The notes beneath the pieces are model-generated. The model did no database searches and was not told where the DNA came from. It saw only the letters and a program-made list of their open reading frames with translations. The translations under genes were made by a program, and so were the position numbers. This document shows positions 25,829-34,964 of a stretch of DNA of 64,000 nt, in pieces. The stretch comes from SG8-30 sp963695155 (GTDB lineage Bacteria > Pseudomonadota > Gammaproteobacteria > Steroidobacterales > Steroidobacteraceae): contig CAVOGD010000006.1 in the NCBI GenBank assembly GCA_963695155.1, forward strand, positions 643,301 to 707,300, written 5' to 3'. Every line of letters begins with the position of its first letter. Positions within the stretch are counted from its first letter, which is position 1.

Positions 25829-28774
25829 ATGAATGGACCGACATGCTGGCTCGTACTGCTGGCGTTCGCCTCGACGGCGGCCGCCCAGACGCCCTATCCG
25901 GCCCCGCAGCCTTCGCCGCTGGCCGGGCTGCAGTACCAGGAGTCGGTCTACCCGGCTGGCGCGGACCACGACCCGGCGATCCCGGCGCCGGACGCGGTGC
26001 TGGGGTTTGCGGTGGGGCAGCGCACCGCGACGCCGGAGCAGATCGTGGAATACGCCAGGATCGTCACGCAGGCGTCGGATCGCGTGCGGATCGTGGAGTA
26101 CGCGCGCAGCTACGAGGGCCGGCCGCTCATCTACCTTGCCATCTCCAGCCCCGCCAACCTCGCGCGCAGCGCGGAGATCCAGCAGGGCATGGCGGCGCTG
26201 GCTGACCCGCGCGGCCTGGATGCGGCCCGGCGTGCCGAGCTCATCGAGCGCCTGCCGGGCGTGGCCTGGCTGGCCTATTCGATCCACGGCAACGAGAGCT
26301 CGGGTGCCGACGCCTCGCTCGCCGTTATCCACCACCTGGCGGCCGACCGCTCCGAGGCGACGCGCCGGCTGCTGGACGAACTGGTGATCATCGTCGATCC
26401 CAGCCTGAACCCGGACGGCCGGGGTCGTTTCGTCAAGGGTCTGGCCGAGAATCGCGGCATGCAGCCCAACGTGGACGACCAGTCCGTGCTGCACACCGGC
26501 TACTGGCCTTTCGGGCGGGGCAACCACTACCTGTTCGACCTGAATCGCGACTGGATCTTCGGCCGCCATCCCGAGACGCGCGGCCGCATCCCCGAGATCA
26601 ACCGCTGGCGGCCGCTGCTGGTCGTGGACATCCACGAGATGGGCTCGCAGGACACCTTCCTGTTCTCGCCGGGACGCGATCCCTACAACCCGAACCTGCC
26701 GGCCTACCTGCACGACTGGAGCAAGTCGTTCGCCGACGACCAGGCGCGCGCCTTCGACCGCTATGGCTATCCGTACTACTCGGGCGAGTGGAACGAGGAG
26801 TGGTACCCCGGCTACACGGGATCCTGGGCATCCCTGAAGGGCGCGAACGGCGTCCTGTACGAACAGGCGCGGATCGCCGAGGACGGCGTGCAGCGGCCGA
26901 CCCACCTGCTGAGCTACCGGCAGTCGGTGCACCACCAGCTCATTTCGTCGTTCGCCAACCTCGAGACGCTGAGGCGCGAGCGCAGGAAGATGCTGGAGAC
27001 CTTCACGGCCGACCGCGCCGCGGTGACCTCGGCGCGCGGGCCGTACGCGAACCGCAGCTACGTCATCCTGCCGACCGCCAACGACGGCCGGCTCGGCGAC
27101 CTGCTCGACCTGGTGCGCCTGCAGGGCTTCGAGGCGCACCGCGTGACCCGCAGCCTGCGGGTCGGCCCGGTCACCGACCAGCTGGGCCGGGAACTGCGGA
27201 ACTTCGAGTTGCCGGTGGGCAGCATCGTGCTCAGGAACCGCCAGCCGGAGGCGCGGCTGCTCGCGGCCATCTTCGAGTTCGACCCGAAGATCTCGGACAC
27301 GGCGCTCGCCAGGGAGCGCGAACAGGTGCTGAAGGGCGCCGGCACGACGGTCTACGACACCACGGCCTGGAACATCTCGATGATGTTCGGCCTGGACGCC
27401 GTGACCGTCCCGCAATACCTCGATGCGGGCCTCGAGCGCCTCGACCTCGAGACCCGGCGCCCGGCCGCAGGCGTCGCGGCCGAGGTGCCGCAAGCCATTG
27501 CGCTGGCCGTGTCCGGCGCCGACGACCGTGCGCTGGCGTTTGCCGCCCGGCTCATGGAGCGCGGCCTGTACGTGCGCGCGAACGCCGAACCGTCGCGGCT
27601 CGACGGCCATGAACTGCCGATCGGCTCGATCGCCCTGACGCGCGACGACAACCGCCAGCGCCCGGACTGGCAGGCGCTGGCCCGCGAGGTCGCGGCGCAG
27701 CTGGACATCGTGCTCTACCCGGTCACGCACGGGCGCGCCCCGGGCGACCTCGCCGACCTGGGCGGCGGGGAGTGGCGCTTGCTGGCCAGGCCGAACGTCG
27801 CGCTGATGACGCGCGGCATGACCAACATGCTGGACGTGGGCGCCGTCTGGTACCTGCTCGACCACCGGCTCGGCATCCGTCATACGCACCTGGACGAGAC
27901 CCGCGTGGCCGCCTTCGACCTGCGCCGCTACAACGTCATCTACCTGCCGGAACGCTGGGGCCGCTCGGAGCTGCCGCCCGCGCTGGTCACCGCGCTCGGG
28001 GACTGGGTGCGCGGCGGCGGGACATTGATCGCGGCCGGCAACGCGGCCCGCGCGCTGATGGCCGGCGAGCAGCCGCTGGTGGCCACGCGGACCATCGAAA
28101 AGGTCATCGGCGAGGACATCGCTCCCTTCCAGGACGCGATTCACCGCGAGTGGCTGGCGCAACTGCCCCTGCCGCCCGGCGAGGCGATCTGGGGGCGCAC
28201 GGCGGCGCCTGGCGCCAAGTACCCGTGGAGCGGGACGTCCGAACCGGCCAGGTCCGCACCGGGAAAGTCCGTCGATTCGGTCGCCAAACCCGAAACGTCG
28301 AAGAACGAGGGACGCAAGCGCGCCGATGCCTGGCAGTCCCTGTTCATGCCGTCCGGCGCGCTGGTCGCCGCGCGTGCCGACACCAAGCACTGGCTGGCGG
28401 CCGGCACCGGGCCGGTGCTGCCCGTGCTGTACTCGAACTCACCCGTGCTGATGGCCGCGCCGCCGGTGGAGTCGCCGTTCCGGATCGGCGTCTACAGCCC
28501 GGCCGAGGGCGGTGGCGCCGTGCTCAACTGGGCGCCGCTGCCGGCCGGGCATGAACTGCGCGTGCGCATGGCGGGCTTGCTGTGGCCCGAGGCGCGCGAG
28601 CGGATCGCGTCCTCGGCATGGGCCACGCGTGAAGTCGTGGGGCGTGGCCAGGTCATCCTGTTCGCGCACGCGCCGGCATTCCGCGCGGCGCAACTCGGCG
28701 CGATGCGGGTGCTGGAGAATGCGCTCGTGCTGGGGCCGGGTATCGGCGCCAGCCAGCCCGTGGTGCTGCCCTGA
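25829..28774 (+). CDS. Secreted M14-family zinc carboxypeptidase
   Basis: A 981-residue periplasmic or secreted metallopeptidase. A signal peptide (cleavage near AAAQTPYP) is followed by the M14 domain: the zinc motif HxxE in YSIHGNESSGAD, the VIIVDPSLNPDGRGRF segment, and the third ligand His in VVDIHEMGSQDTF. A downstream NGVLYEQARIAED carries a candidate catalytic Glu. The remaining 600 residues form a C-terminal region typical of long M14 zinc carboxypeptidases of Proteobacteria and Bacteroidetes, including a glutamine-amidotransferase-like segment (ALGDWVRGGGTLIAAG). AGGAG precedes the ATG. It probably degrades extracellular peptides or muropeptides. Confidence 0.87.
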   Translation: MNGPTCWLVLLAFASTAAAQTPYPAPQPSPLAGLQYQESVYPAGADHDPAIPAPDAVLGFAVGQRTATPEQIVEYARIVTQASDRVRIVEYARSYEGRPLIYLAISSPANLARSAEIQQGMAALADPRGLDAARRAELIERLPGVAWLAYSIHGNESSGADASLAVIHHLAADRSEATRRLLDELVIIVDPSLNPDGRGRFVKGLAENRGMQPNVDDQSVLHTGYWPFGRGNHYLFDLNRDWIFGRHPETRGRIPEINRWRPLLVVDIHEMGSQDTFLFSPGRDPYNPNLPAYLHDWSKSFADDQARAFDRYGYPYYSGEWNEEWYPGYTGSWASLKGANGVLYEQARIAEDGVQRPTHLLSYRQSVHHQLISSFANLETLRRERRKMLETFTADRAAVTSARGPYANRSYVILPTANDGRLGDLLDLVRLQGFEAHRVTRSLRVGPVTDQLGRELRNFELPVGSIVLRNRQPEARLLAAIFEFDPKISDTALAREREQVLKGAGTTVYDTTAWNISMMFGLDAVTVPQYLDAGLERLDLETRRPAAGVAAEVPQAIALAVSGADDRALAFAARLMERGLYVRANAEPSRLDGHELPIGSIALTRDDNRQRPDWQALAREVAAQLDIVLYPVTHGRAPGDLADLGGGEWRLLARPNVALMTRGMTNMLDVGAVWYLLDHRLGIRHTHLDETRVAAFDLRRYNVIYLPERWGRSELPPALVTALGDWVRGGGTLIAAGNAARALMAGEQPLVATRTIEKVIGEDIAPFQDAIHREWLAQLPLPPGEAIWGRTAAPGAKYPWSGTSEPARSAPGKSVDSVAKPETSKNEGRKRADAWQSLFMPSGALVAARADTKHWLAAGTGPVLPVLYSNSPVLMAAPPVESPFRIGVYSPAEGGGAVLNWAPLPAGHELRVRMAGLLWPEARERIASSAWATREVVGRGQVILFAHAPAFRAAQLGAMRVLENALVLGPGIGASQPVVLP

Positions 28775-28783
28775 GGTGGCCCG

Positions 28784-29620
28784 TCAGTCCTTGACCATCA
28801 GCGCGTAGCGATGCCCTGAGCTGAGCCGGAACAGCGCCGGGCACTCCACCAGGCGTGCGCCGTTGCGCGCCGCCAGGGCCGCCACCTCGTCCACGCGCAT
28901 GGTGCTCTTCGGCGGCTTCCCGTTGAACGGCCGGCGCGCGCGCCGCACCAGGTTCTTGAAGGAGTGGTAGTCGAAGAACGTCATGATCACGAAGCGCGAC
29001 GCGACCCGCAGCAGTTCCGTCACCAGTCGCTCGCGCTGCGCGGCCTCGGGCAGGTGGTGGCACAGGCGAATGCAGACGATCCCGTCCACCGACGCATCGG
29101 CAAACGGGATGTGGTGGGCAGACGCCGTCAGCCAGGCCTGCGGCGTCCTGAGCTGGCTGGTCTTGCGCCCGTAGAGCACCTGGCCGAGGCCGATGTCCGC
29201 CTCGACCAGCATCTCCGCGTGCTGCGCCAGCGCGGGGGAGATGCGGCCTCCGCCGCAGGGCAGCTCCAGCAGCACCCTGGATCGCGGCTGCGAGGACAGC
29301 AGGCGCTCGAGCAGCTGGTACTCGCGGCGCGTGCTGGACCGCTTGAGGAGCTTGTTCTCGTAGGCCTGGTTGTACTCCGCCGCGGCGCCGAGGTCCTCGT
29401 ATTGCCGCTGGTATTCCTCCGCCGGCTGCGGATCGCTGCGGCCGGTCGCCGCCGCCGGCATGGTGTCGAGGACGGCCAGCAATGGAATCCCATCGTGGAC
29501 CGGAAACCCGTGGCCGGAGCGGGTGCAGGTCAGCCGGCCGCCGGCCGGTGGGCCGAAGATGCCGCCGCACATCGGGCAAATCAGCTTGTCGCGGACAATG
29601 GATGATTCGGCATTGAACAT
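28784..29620 (-). CDS. SAM-dependent methyltransferase with N-terminal zinc-ribbon (Trm112-like)
   Basis: A 278-residue protein. Residues ~13-50 form a Trm112-like zinc ribbon (LICPMCGGIF, then LTCTRSGHGFPVHDGIPLL). The methyltransferase domain has motif I LLELPCGGGRISPALA, acidic MLVEADIG, and motif IV SVDGIVCIRLCHHLPE. Such fusions occur in small-molecule and lipid or polyketide methyltransferases. The ATG at 29620 has GAGGG about 11 bases upstream, a slightly long spacing. It is divergent from the kinase-like gene and converges on the M14 peptidase with nine bases between stops. Confidence 0.8.
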   Translation of the reverse strand: MFNAESSIVRDKLICPMCGGIFGPPAGGRLTCTRSGHGFPVHDGIPLLAVLDTMPAAATGRSDPQPAEEYQRQYEDLGAAAEYNQAYENKLLKRSSTRREYQLLERLLSSQPRSRVLLELPCGGGRISPALAQHAEMLVEADIGLGQVLYGRKTSQLRTPQAWLTASAHHIPFADASVDGIVCIRLCHHLPEAAQRERLVTELLRVASRFVIMTFFDYHSFKNLVRRARRPFNGKPPKSTMRVDEVAALAARNGARLVECPALFRLSSGHRYALMVKD

Positions 29621-29732
29621 GGAATGAATCCCTCGAGGAGGCAAGCCACGGCGATCGCCGGGAACACCCGGATCCCCGGCACGCGACTGCGTAATAATAC
29701 GCCCTGACCTGGACGGCAGGGGCGAGTCGGCC

Positions 29733-30300
29733 ATGACGAGCATCGAGACCGCGAAGAACAAGGCAGTCCTCGAGGCCGACCGCGTCGTGAAGACCTTCAA
29801 GCAGGGACGGAAGGCGGCCAGGCGCTTTCGGCTCGAGGTCGAGTCGCTGACGCGCCTGGCGGGCGTCGCGGGCATTCCGGTGCTCCTGGCGGTCTCCCGG
29901 CCGGGATTGCAGCTGGTCGCGTCGCGCCTGCCCGGTGAACCGCTCACCGCAGCACTGCAGGTCCCGGACAAGGTGTTTCTGCGCCTGCGTCATCTCGTCG
30001 AGGAAATGCTGCAACGCGGTGTTGCGCGCCACTCGATGCCACCGCGCGACGTCATCGTGGGCCCGGATGGGCAGGTCGGCCTCGTAGACTTCGAGCGCGT
30101 CACGCTGCGCGGCTGGCGCTACAGCCCGATCTGGGGAGGCGCCTGCCTGGTCACGCGGTTTCACCTGCGGCGGCTGATCGGTGACCGCGCGCCGCACCTG
30201 TTGTCGCGCCGCGAAGCGGGGAGCCTGCGTCATCCAGCGCCGGATCGGCGGCTGGTATCACGCTTTCATCCTGCTGCGCCGGCGGATACGCAGCGGCTGA
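29733..30300 (+). CDS. Small protein kinase-fold (RIO/lipopolysaccharide kinase-like) protein, frameshifted
   Basis: 188 residues after correction. The N-terminal frame carries kinase-like elements: Lys in RVVKTFKQG, Glu in RFRLEVESL, and LVDFERV in the position of the DFG/DFE loop. The catalytic loop reads RHSMPPRDVIV, so the usual HxD Asp is missing and activity is doubtful. One extra C near 30233-30234 throws the frame into an antisense-like tail. Joining to the adjacent frame gives QRRIGGWYHAFILLRRR and a stop at 30298-30300, a sensible C-terminus. GGGGCGAG precedes the ATG. Convergent with the DUF1295 gene. Confidence 0.6.
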
Positions 30301-30320
30301 AGGCCCGCAGGCCGGCGTCC

Positions 30321-31097
30321 TCAGCCAGCCCGGCGCCGCCCCGGGATGAAAGCGTTGGTCCTGCGGATGTAGTCGGCGTACGCCGGCCGACGCTCGCCGA
30401 TGTCCGTTTCCAGCAGGCTGACACCCGAGACCTTCAACAGCAGGACGGTCATCACGGCCGGGCCGGCGATGCTCCACCAGCCGCCGGCCGCCAGGGCGAG
30501 CAGCCAGAACCCCCACCACACGCAGCACTCGCCGAAGTAGTTGGGGTGCCGGGAGTTGCGCCACAGGCCGGTGTCCAGCACGCGGCCACGATTGCCGGCG
30601 TCGGCCTTGAAGCGCGCGAGTTGCCAGTCGGCCAGCGTTTCATAGGCGATGCCGCCGATCACCACCGCCGCGCCGGCGAGGTCCAGCCATCCCAGCCCGC
30701 CGGCGCCCCCGAATGCCGCGAGTAACGGCAGCGAAACGATCCACGCCAGCAGCCCCTGCAGCAGGAACACGATCCACAGGCTCTTGATCCAGAAGTGCGG
30801 CTGGTTGTTGGCGCGGATCCTCTGGTAGCGACGATCCTCGCCCTCCCCCCAGTTGCGCGCGGTGATGTACGCGCTGAGCCGGACCGCCCAGGCCGTCACC
30901 AGGACCAGGACCAGCCAGCCGCGCTGCGTGATCGCGGCCGATTGCCACGCGTAGACGCCCGCAGCGGCCCAGATCAGCAGCGACCACACGCTGTCCACGA
31001 TGCTGACGTCCCGCTTCGCCAGGCTCACCAGCCAGCTCGCCGCCGCGATCCCGCCGATGACCGGCAGCGCCAGCAGCCACGTGTTCAGGTCAAACAT
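30321..31097 (-). CDS. DUF1295 membrane protein (steroid 5-alpha-reductase-like)
   Basis: A 258-residue polytopic membrane protein. DUF1295 members resemble steroid 5-alpha reductases and delta-14 sterol reductases. The C-terminal signature TGLWRNSRHPNYFGECCVWWGFWL followed by TDIGERRPAYADYIRRTNAFIP is the NAD(P)H-binding region of that superfamily. Roughly seven hydrophobic segments are visible. It is the last gene of the LitR-type operon, 21 bases after the cyclopropane synthase gene. A role in reducing or modifying membrane lipids is plausible; no member of this exact clade has a function I can name. Confidence 0.88.
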   Translation of the reverse strand: MFDLNTWLLALPVIGGIAAASWLVSLAKRDVSIVDSVWSLLIWAAAGVYAWQSAAITQRGWLVLVLVTAWAVRLSAYITARNWGEGEDRRYQRIRANNQPHFWIKSLWIVFLLQGLLAWIVSLPLLAAFGGAGGLGWLDLAGAAVVIGGIAYETLADWQLARFKADAGNRGRVLDTGLWRNSRHPNYFGECCVWWGFWLLALAAGGWWSIAGPAVMTVLLLKVSGVSLLETDIGERRPAYADYIRRTNAFIPGRRRAG

Positions 31098-31118
31098 GTT
31101 CCATGCCCCCGTCCCGGT

Positions 31119-32399
31119 TCATGCCAGCGCCTGCCGGCTCTGTGGCCTCACCAGCAGCATCTGCACGTCGCTGATCGTACGCTCCAGGAAGCCGCCCTCG
31201 CAGTAGCACAGGTAGAACTCCCACATGCGCAGGAACGTATCGTCGTAGCCCAGCGCCCGCACCCGCTCCAGGTTGGCGAACAGGTTCTCCCGCCACTTCC
31301 GCAGCGTCGTCGCATAGTGCGCGCCGATGTCCTGCAGCTGCACGATGCGCATGTCCGTGGCCCGCGCAATCGACCCGCTCAGCGCGCTCACGGACGGTAT
31401 GCAGCCGCCCGGGAAGATGTAGCGCTGGATGAAGTCGACGGATTTCCTCGCCCGATCGTAGCGGTGGTCCGCGATCGTGATGGCCTGCAGCAGCATGGCG
31501 CCATCGGGCTTCAGCAGCCGGTTGCAGCGCTCGAAGAACACGTCGTAGTACTCGTGCCCGACGGCCTCGATCATCTCGATGCTGACCAGCTTGTCGTAGC
31601 GCCCCTCGAGGTCCCGATAGTCGGCGCACAGGACCTCGATGCGGTCTTCGAGGCCGGCCGCCGCGACCCGTGCGCGCGCCAGTTCGTACTGCTTCCTGGA
31701 GATGGTCGTGGTCGTCACGCGGCAGCCGTGGCGGGACGCAGCGTAGAGCGCGAAGCCGCCCCAGCCCGTGCCGATCTCCAGCACGTGGTCGGCCGGTCCC
31801 AGCGCGAGCTTCGCGGCAATCGCCTCCAGGCGCGCCACCTGCGCTTCCCCCAGCGTCATGTCCGGGCGCGTGAAGATCGCCGAGGAGTACATCAGGGTCT
31901 CGTCCAGCATCAGGCTGAAGAATTCGTTGCCGAGGTCGTAGTGCGCCGCGATGTTGCGGCGCGAACCGCTGCGCGTGTTGCGGCGCCAGGCGTGCAGGGC
32001 CCTGCGCAGCGGGGCGGCCAGCCTGGCGACGCCGCCTTCCATGCCGTCCAGCAGGTCCATGTTGCGGGCAAACAGCCGCACCAGGCCCGTCAGGTCGGGC
32101 GTGCTCCACGCCCCCCGCATGTACGCCTCGCCCGCGCCGATGGAGCCGCCCAGCAGCAGGTCGCCCCAGAAGCGCGGATCCCGCACCACGATCTCGGCGC
32201 GCTGCGGCAGCGCGGCGCTGCACGAGCCGAAGCGGTGCCGCTCGTCGCCGTCGACCAGCAGCAGTTCCCCGTCGCCGACGGCCGCCAGGCGTTGCAGCAC
32301 GACCCGCCTGGCGAGCGCGTCGAGGACGCCGGGCCGCGGCGGTTGCATGGCTTGCGCAGCGGGCGCCGGTTCAGTGTGTGCGTGCCGGAGGTGCATCAT
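31119..32399 (-). CDS. cfa: Cyclopropane-fatty-acyl-phospholipid synthase
   Basis: A 426-residue CFA/mycolic acid synthase family enzyme that transfers a methylene or methyl group from SAM to double bonds of phospholipid acyl chains. The lipid-binding N-terminal domain ends near NIAAHYDLGNEFFSLMLDETLMYSSA, followed by SAM motif I VLEIGTGWGGFALYAA and the C-terminal FIQRYIFPGGCIPS segment of the family active site. The first ATG overlaps the DUF1365 stop by 29 bases. A Met 17 codons later (32348) would avoid overlap but has no clear ribosome-binding site. It pairs with a second CFA-type gene at the other end of the operon. Confidence 0.92.
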   Translation of the reverse strand: MMHLRHAHTEPAPAAQAMQPPRPGVLDALARRVVLQRLAAVGDGELLLVDGDERHRFGSCSAALPQRAEIVVRDPRFWGDLLLGGSIGAGEAYMRGAWSTPDLTGLVRLFARNMDLLDGMEGGVARLAAPLRRALHAWRRNTRSGSRRNIAAHYDLGNEFFSLMLDETLMYSSAIFTRPDMTLGEAQVARLEAIAAKLALGPADHVLEIGTGWGGFALYAASRHGCRVTTTTISRKQYELARARVAAAGLEDRIEVLCADYRDLEGRYDKLVSIEMIEAVGHEYYDVFFERCNRLLKPDGAMLLQAITIADHRYDRARKSVDFIQRYIFPGGCIPSVSALSGSIARATDMRIVQLQDIGAHYATTLRKWRENLFANLERVRALGYDDTFLRMWEFYLCYCEGGFLERTISDVQMLLVRPQSRQALA

Positions 32400-33153
32400 T
32401 GGATGTCCGTGCGGGATGAGGGTGGAAGGGAACGCGCTTGAGCCACAGCCTGAATGCCTGCCAGTAGATGCCGGCCGCGACCGTCGCCGTCATGCACGGG
32501 AAGGCCAGCAGCGCCCGCGCCAGCGAGCCGCCGTCGAGGGCGCGGCGTTCCAGGTCCAGCGTGGCGTCGAACGTCTTGCTGCCGCCCTCGAAGTTCTGCA
32601 TGTGGACCGTGAGCCGCTCGCCCGGCTCGCGGAACCGCCAGTCGTAGCCGACCGTCATCGGCATGAACGGCGAGACGTGGAAGCGCTTGGCGAGACGGTA
32701 CCGCAGCGGGCCCCCCGTTGCCTCGGGCGCACGCCCGGAGAGCACGTAGGCATGTCGCTCGTTCCAGGGCGTGTTGGTCACTTCAGCCACGATCGTCTCG
32801 ACCTGGCTGCCGGACGCGTCGTAACAGTAATAGAACGTCACCGGGTTGAGCGCCAGTCCGAAGTAGCGCAGGTGGGTCAGCATCCGGATCGGCCCGGCGG
32901 GACGCACACCGGTCTCGGCCGCCACGCGCGCACGCACGGCCTCGTCGATGGACTCGCAGGCGTCACCCAGGTAGTCGGCGCGCCGCAGCCACGCAACCGC
33001 CATGCGCCGGGTGGACCACAGCCAGCGGCCGCGGAACACGGTGTCCAGCTCGGCCAGGTCCAGGTACACCATGAACAGCCGGTAGCTGAACTCGTGCCGG
33101 CGCGGCGCGAACCGCCGGTGGCTAAGCCGACCGATGTAGAGGGCGCTGTTCAA
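32371..33153 (-). CDS. DUF1365 protein
   Basis: A 260-residue DUF1365 protein. Family features are NSALYIGRLSHRRFAPRRHEF at the N-terminus, LTHLRYFGLALNPVTFYYCYD, EVTNTPWNERHAYVL, and RFHVSPFMPM. Translation probably starts with TTG at 33153, giving the family-typical MNSALY start and a 32-base overlap with the flavoprotein gene. DUF1365 genes co-occur with CFA-type methyltransferases and flavin amine oxidase-like genes across many Proteobacteria. The biochemical role is unknown. Confidence 0.9.
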   Translation of the reverse strand: MNSALYIGRLSHRRFAPRRHEFSYRLFMVYLDLAELDTVFRGRWLWSTRRMAVAWLRRADYLGDACESIDEAVRARVAAETGVRPAGPIRMLTHLRYFGLALNPVTFYYCYDASGSQVETIVAEVTNTPWNERHAYVLSGRAPEATGGPLRYRLAKRFHVSPFMPMTVGYDWRFREPGERLTVHMQNFEGGSKTFDATLDLERRALDGGSLARALLAFPCMTATVAAGIYWQAFRLWLKRVPFHPHPARTSNDAPPARTH

Positions 33154-34396
33154 GCTCGCGCTCCCGGAAGTGTTCCAGCGCGTTCAGCGCGCTGACGACG
33201 CCATCCTCGTGAAAGCCGTGGCGCCAGTAGGCGCCGCAGAAGTAGGCGCGGTCGTGTCCGTCGATCTCCGCGTGGCGCGCCTGGGCCGCGACGGCCTGCC
33301 TCGAGAACACCGGGTGCTCGTAACTGGTGCGCAGCAGGATCGACGACGGGTCGATGGCCTCCGTCTCGTTGAGGGTCACCAGCAACGGCGTGCGGGTCCC
33401 GAGTCGCTGCAGCCGGTTCATGTCGTAGGTCACCGCCACCCGCTCGCTGCCCTGGTCGCGTACATGGTAGTTCCAGGCCGCCCACGCCAGCCGCCGCCGC
33501 GGCAGTACGCTGGTATCGGTGTGCAGCACGACGTCGTTGCGCTGGTAGCGCATGGCGCCCAGCACCTCCCTCTCCGCGCCGGTGGCATCCGCCAGCAGCC
33601 GCAGGGCCTGGTCGCCGTGGCAGGCCAGGAACACCCGGTCGTAGCGCTCGGCGTCGGCGCCGCGCGGCTTGACCAGGACCCCTCCCGGCAGCCGGCGCAC
33701 GCTCTCGACGGGCGCGTCGAGCCGGATGCGGTTCCTGAAGGGAGCCGTGAGCTTCTCCACGTAACGCGCCGAGCCGCCCCGGATCGTGCGCCACTGCGGC
33801 CGGTCGTTCACCGTGAGCAGGCCGTGGTTCTGGAAGAACCTCACGAAGAACCGCGCCGGGAATTCGCGCAGCGTGCGCGTGCCGGCGGACCAGATCGCGG
33901 CCCCCATCGGCAGGATGTAGTGGTTGACGAAGGCCTGCGAGTAGCGATTCGCGCGCAGGTACTCATCCAGGCTGACGTCCGGCGCGGTGTCCTCGAGCAG
34001 CGCTGGCGCCTCCCGGTTGAACCGCAGGATGTCGCGGATCATGCGCCAGAAGGACGGCCGCAGCGCGTTGCTGCGCTGGGCGAACAGGCTGTTCAGCGTC
34101 GTGCCGCCGTACTCGAGGCCGCTGCCCCGGCACTGCACGGAAAAGCTCATCTCGCTGGCCTGCGATGCCACGCCGAGCTCCCGCAGCAGCGCCGTGAAGT
34201 TCGGGTAGTTGCGCTCGTTGAAGACGATGAAGCCGGTATCCACCGTCACCGGCCGGCCTTCGTGCTCGACCGTATGGGTGTGCGTATGCCCGCCGACGTG
34301 GCTGGCCGCCTCGAACACCGTGACGTCGTGCGCGGCGCCGAGCCGCCGCGCCGCCACGTTGCCGGCGATGCCGGAACCGATGACGGCGATCTTCAT
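33122..34396 (-). CDS. FAD-dependent amine oxidase-like oxidoreductase
   Basis: A 424-residue flavoprotein. The N-terminus has a dinucleotide-binding IAVIGSGIAGNVAARRLGAAHDVTVFEAA motif and the family GGHTHTHTVEHEGRPVTVDTGFIVFNE segment. The C-terminus has DRAYFCGAYWRHGFHEDGVVSAL. Proteins of this clade are encoded next to CFA-type methyltransferases; in Rhodobacter sphaeroides a related flavoprotein and methyltransferase take part in furan fatty acid formation. A fatty acyl desaturase or oxidase role is therefore plausible here. The ATG overlaps the lipocalin stop by four bases (ATGA). Confidence 0.88.
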   Translation of the reverse strand: MKIAVIGSGIAGNVAARRLGAAHDVTVFEAASHVGGHTHTHTVEHEGRPVTVDTGFIVFNERNYPNFTALLRELGVASQASEMSFSVQCRGSGLEYGGTTLNSLFAQRSNALRPSFWRMIRDILRFNREAPALLEDTAPDVSLDEYLRANRYSQAFVNHYILPMGAAIWSAGTRTLREFPARFFVRFFQNHGLLTVNDRPQWRTIRGGSARYVEKLTAPFRNRIRLDAPVESVRRLPGGVLVKPRGADAERYDRVFLACHGDQALRLLADATGAEREVLGAMRYQRNDVVLHTDTSVLPRRRLAWAAWNYHVRDQGSERVAVTYDMNRLQRLGTRTPLLVTLNETEAIDPSSILLRTSYEHPVFSRQAVAAQARHAEIDGHDRAYFCGAYWRHGFHEDGVVSALNALEHFRERELEQRPLHRSA

Positions 34397-34944
34397 CGCG
34401 CGCCCGTCTCCGCCGGCCGCGCCTCGAGGCCTTGCTGCGGCACCTTGCGGACCTTGCTCATGTCGTAGCCCTCCCGCTCGACCATCCCCAGCAGGGACTG
34501 GTAATCGGCCGCGGGAATGACCGGCGTGCGCGCCATGATCCACACGTAATCGCGCGCCTGCCGGCCTATGATCGTCTGCGTGTAGTCCGCATTCACGTGC
34601 ACGATCCGGTAGTCGGCCTTGATGGGCCAGATGAAGCGCATGCCCCACACGGCGTTCGACTTGCGGTCCGTCACGAACCCGCGCGGGTTGTAGCGCTTGA
34701 ACGGGCCGTCGAACGAGCCGCTGTTGAACGTGAACACCGTGTCGATCGTGCCGTCGTCCTCGAGGCCGTACGACTCGACCGCATTGTGTGCGTCGCGCTC
34801 GATGAACGTGGGGATGTTGGCGATGACGTACCAGTCGCCCATGAACCGCTGCAGGTCCACGTACGAGGCGGTCGTGATGGGTGGCCGCGCCGTCTGGCAC
34901 GCGCCCGTCAGCATGGCCGCGAAGGCCACCAGGGAGATGCGCAT
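34393..34944 (-). CDS. blc: Outer-membrane lipocalin, Blc-type lipoprotein
   Basis: About 183 residues. A signal peptide ends in a lipobox-like AMLTGACQT. The mature protein carries the lipocalin signature (FMGDWYVIANIP), a central beta-strand repeat region and the conserved DYVWIMARTP near the C-terminus. Bacterial lipocalins bind lysophospholipids or fatty acids at the outer membrane and help membrane repair. The ATG at 34944 has AGGA six bases upstream; an ATG at 34962, two bases after the preceding stop, is an alternative. The gene is embedded in the lipid-modification operon. Confidence 0.92.
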   Translation of the reverse strand: MRISLVAFAAMLTGACQTARPPITTASYVDLQRFMGDWYVIANIPTFIERDAHNAVESYGLEDDGTIDTVFTFNSGSFDGPFKRYNPRGFVTDRKSNAVWGMRFIWPIKADYRIVHVNADYTQTIIGRQARDYVWIMARTPVIPAADYQSLLGMVEREGYDMSKVRKVPQQGLEARPAETGAR

Positions 34945-34964
34945 GATGTTCCTGATATCCATGG

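Noticed and set aside
25802..28390. An 862-residue antisense frame over the M14 peptidase
   Set aside because: The plus-strand gene has a signal peptide, zinc motifs and a good ribosome-binding site; the antisense frame has none.
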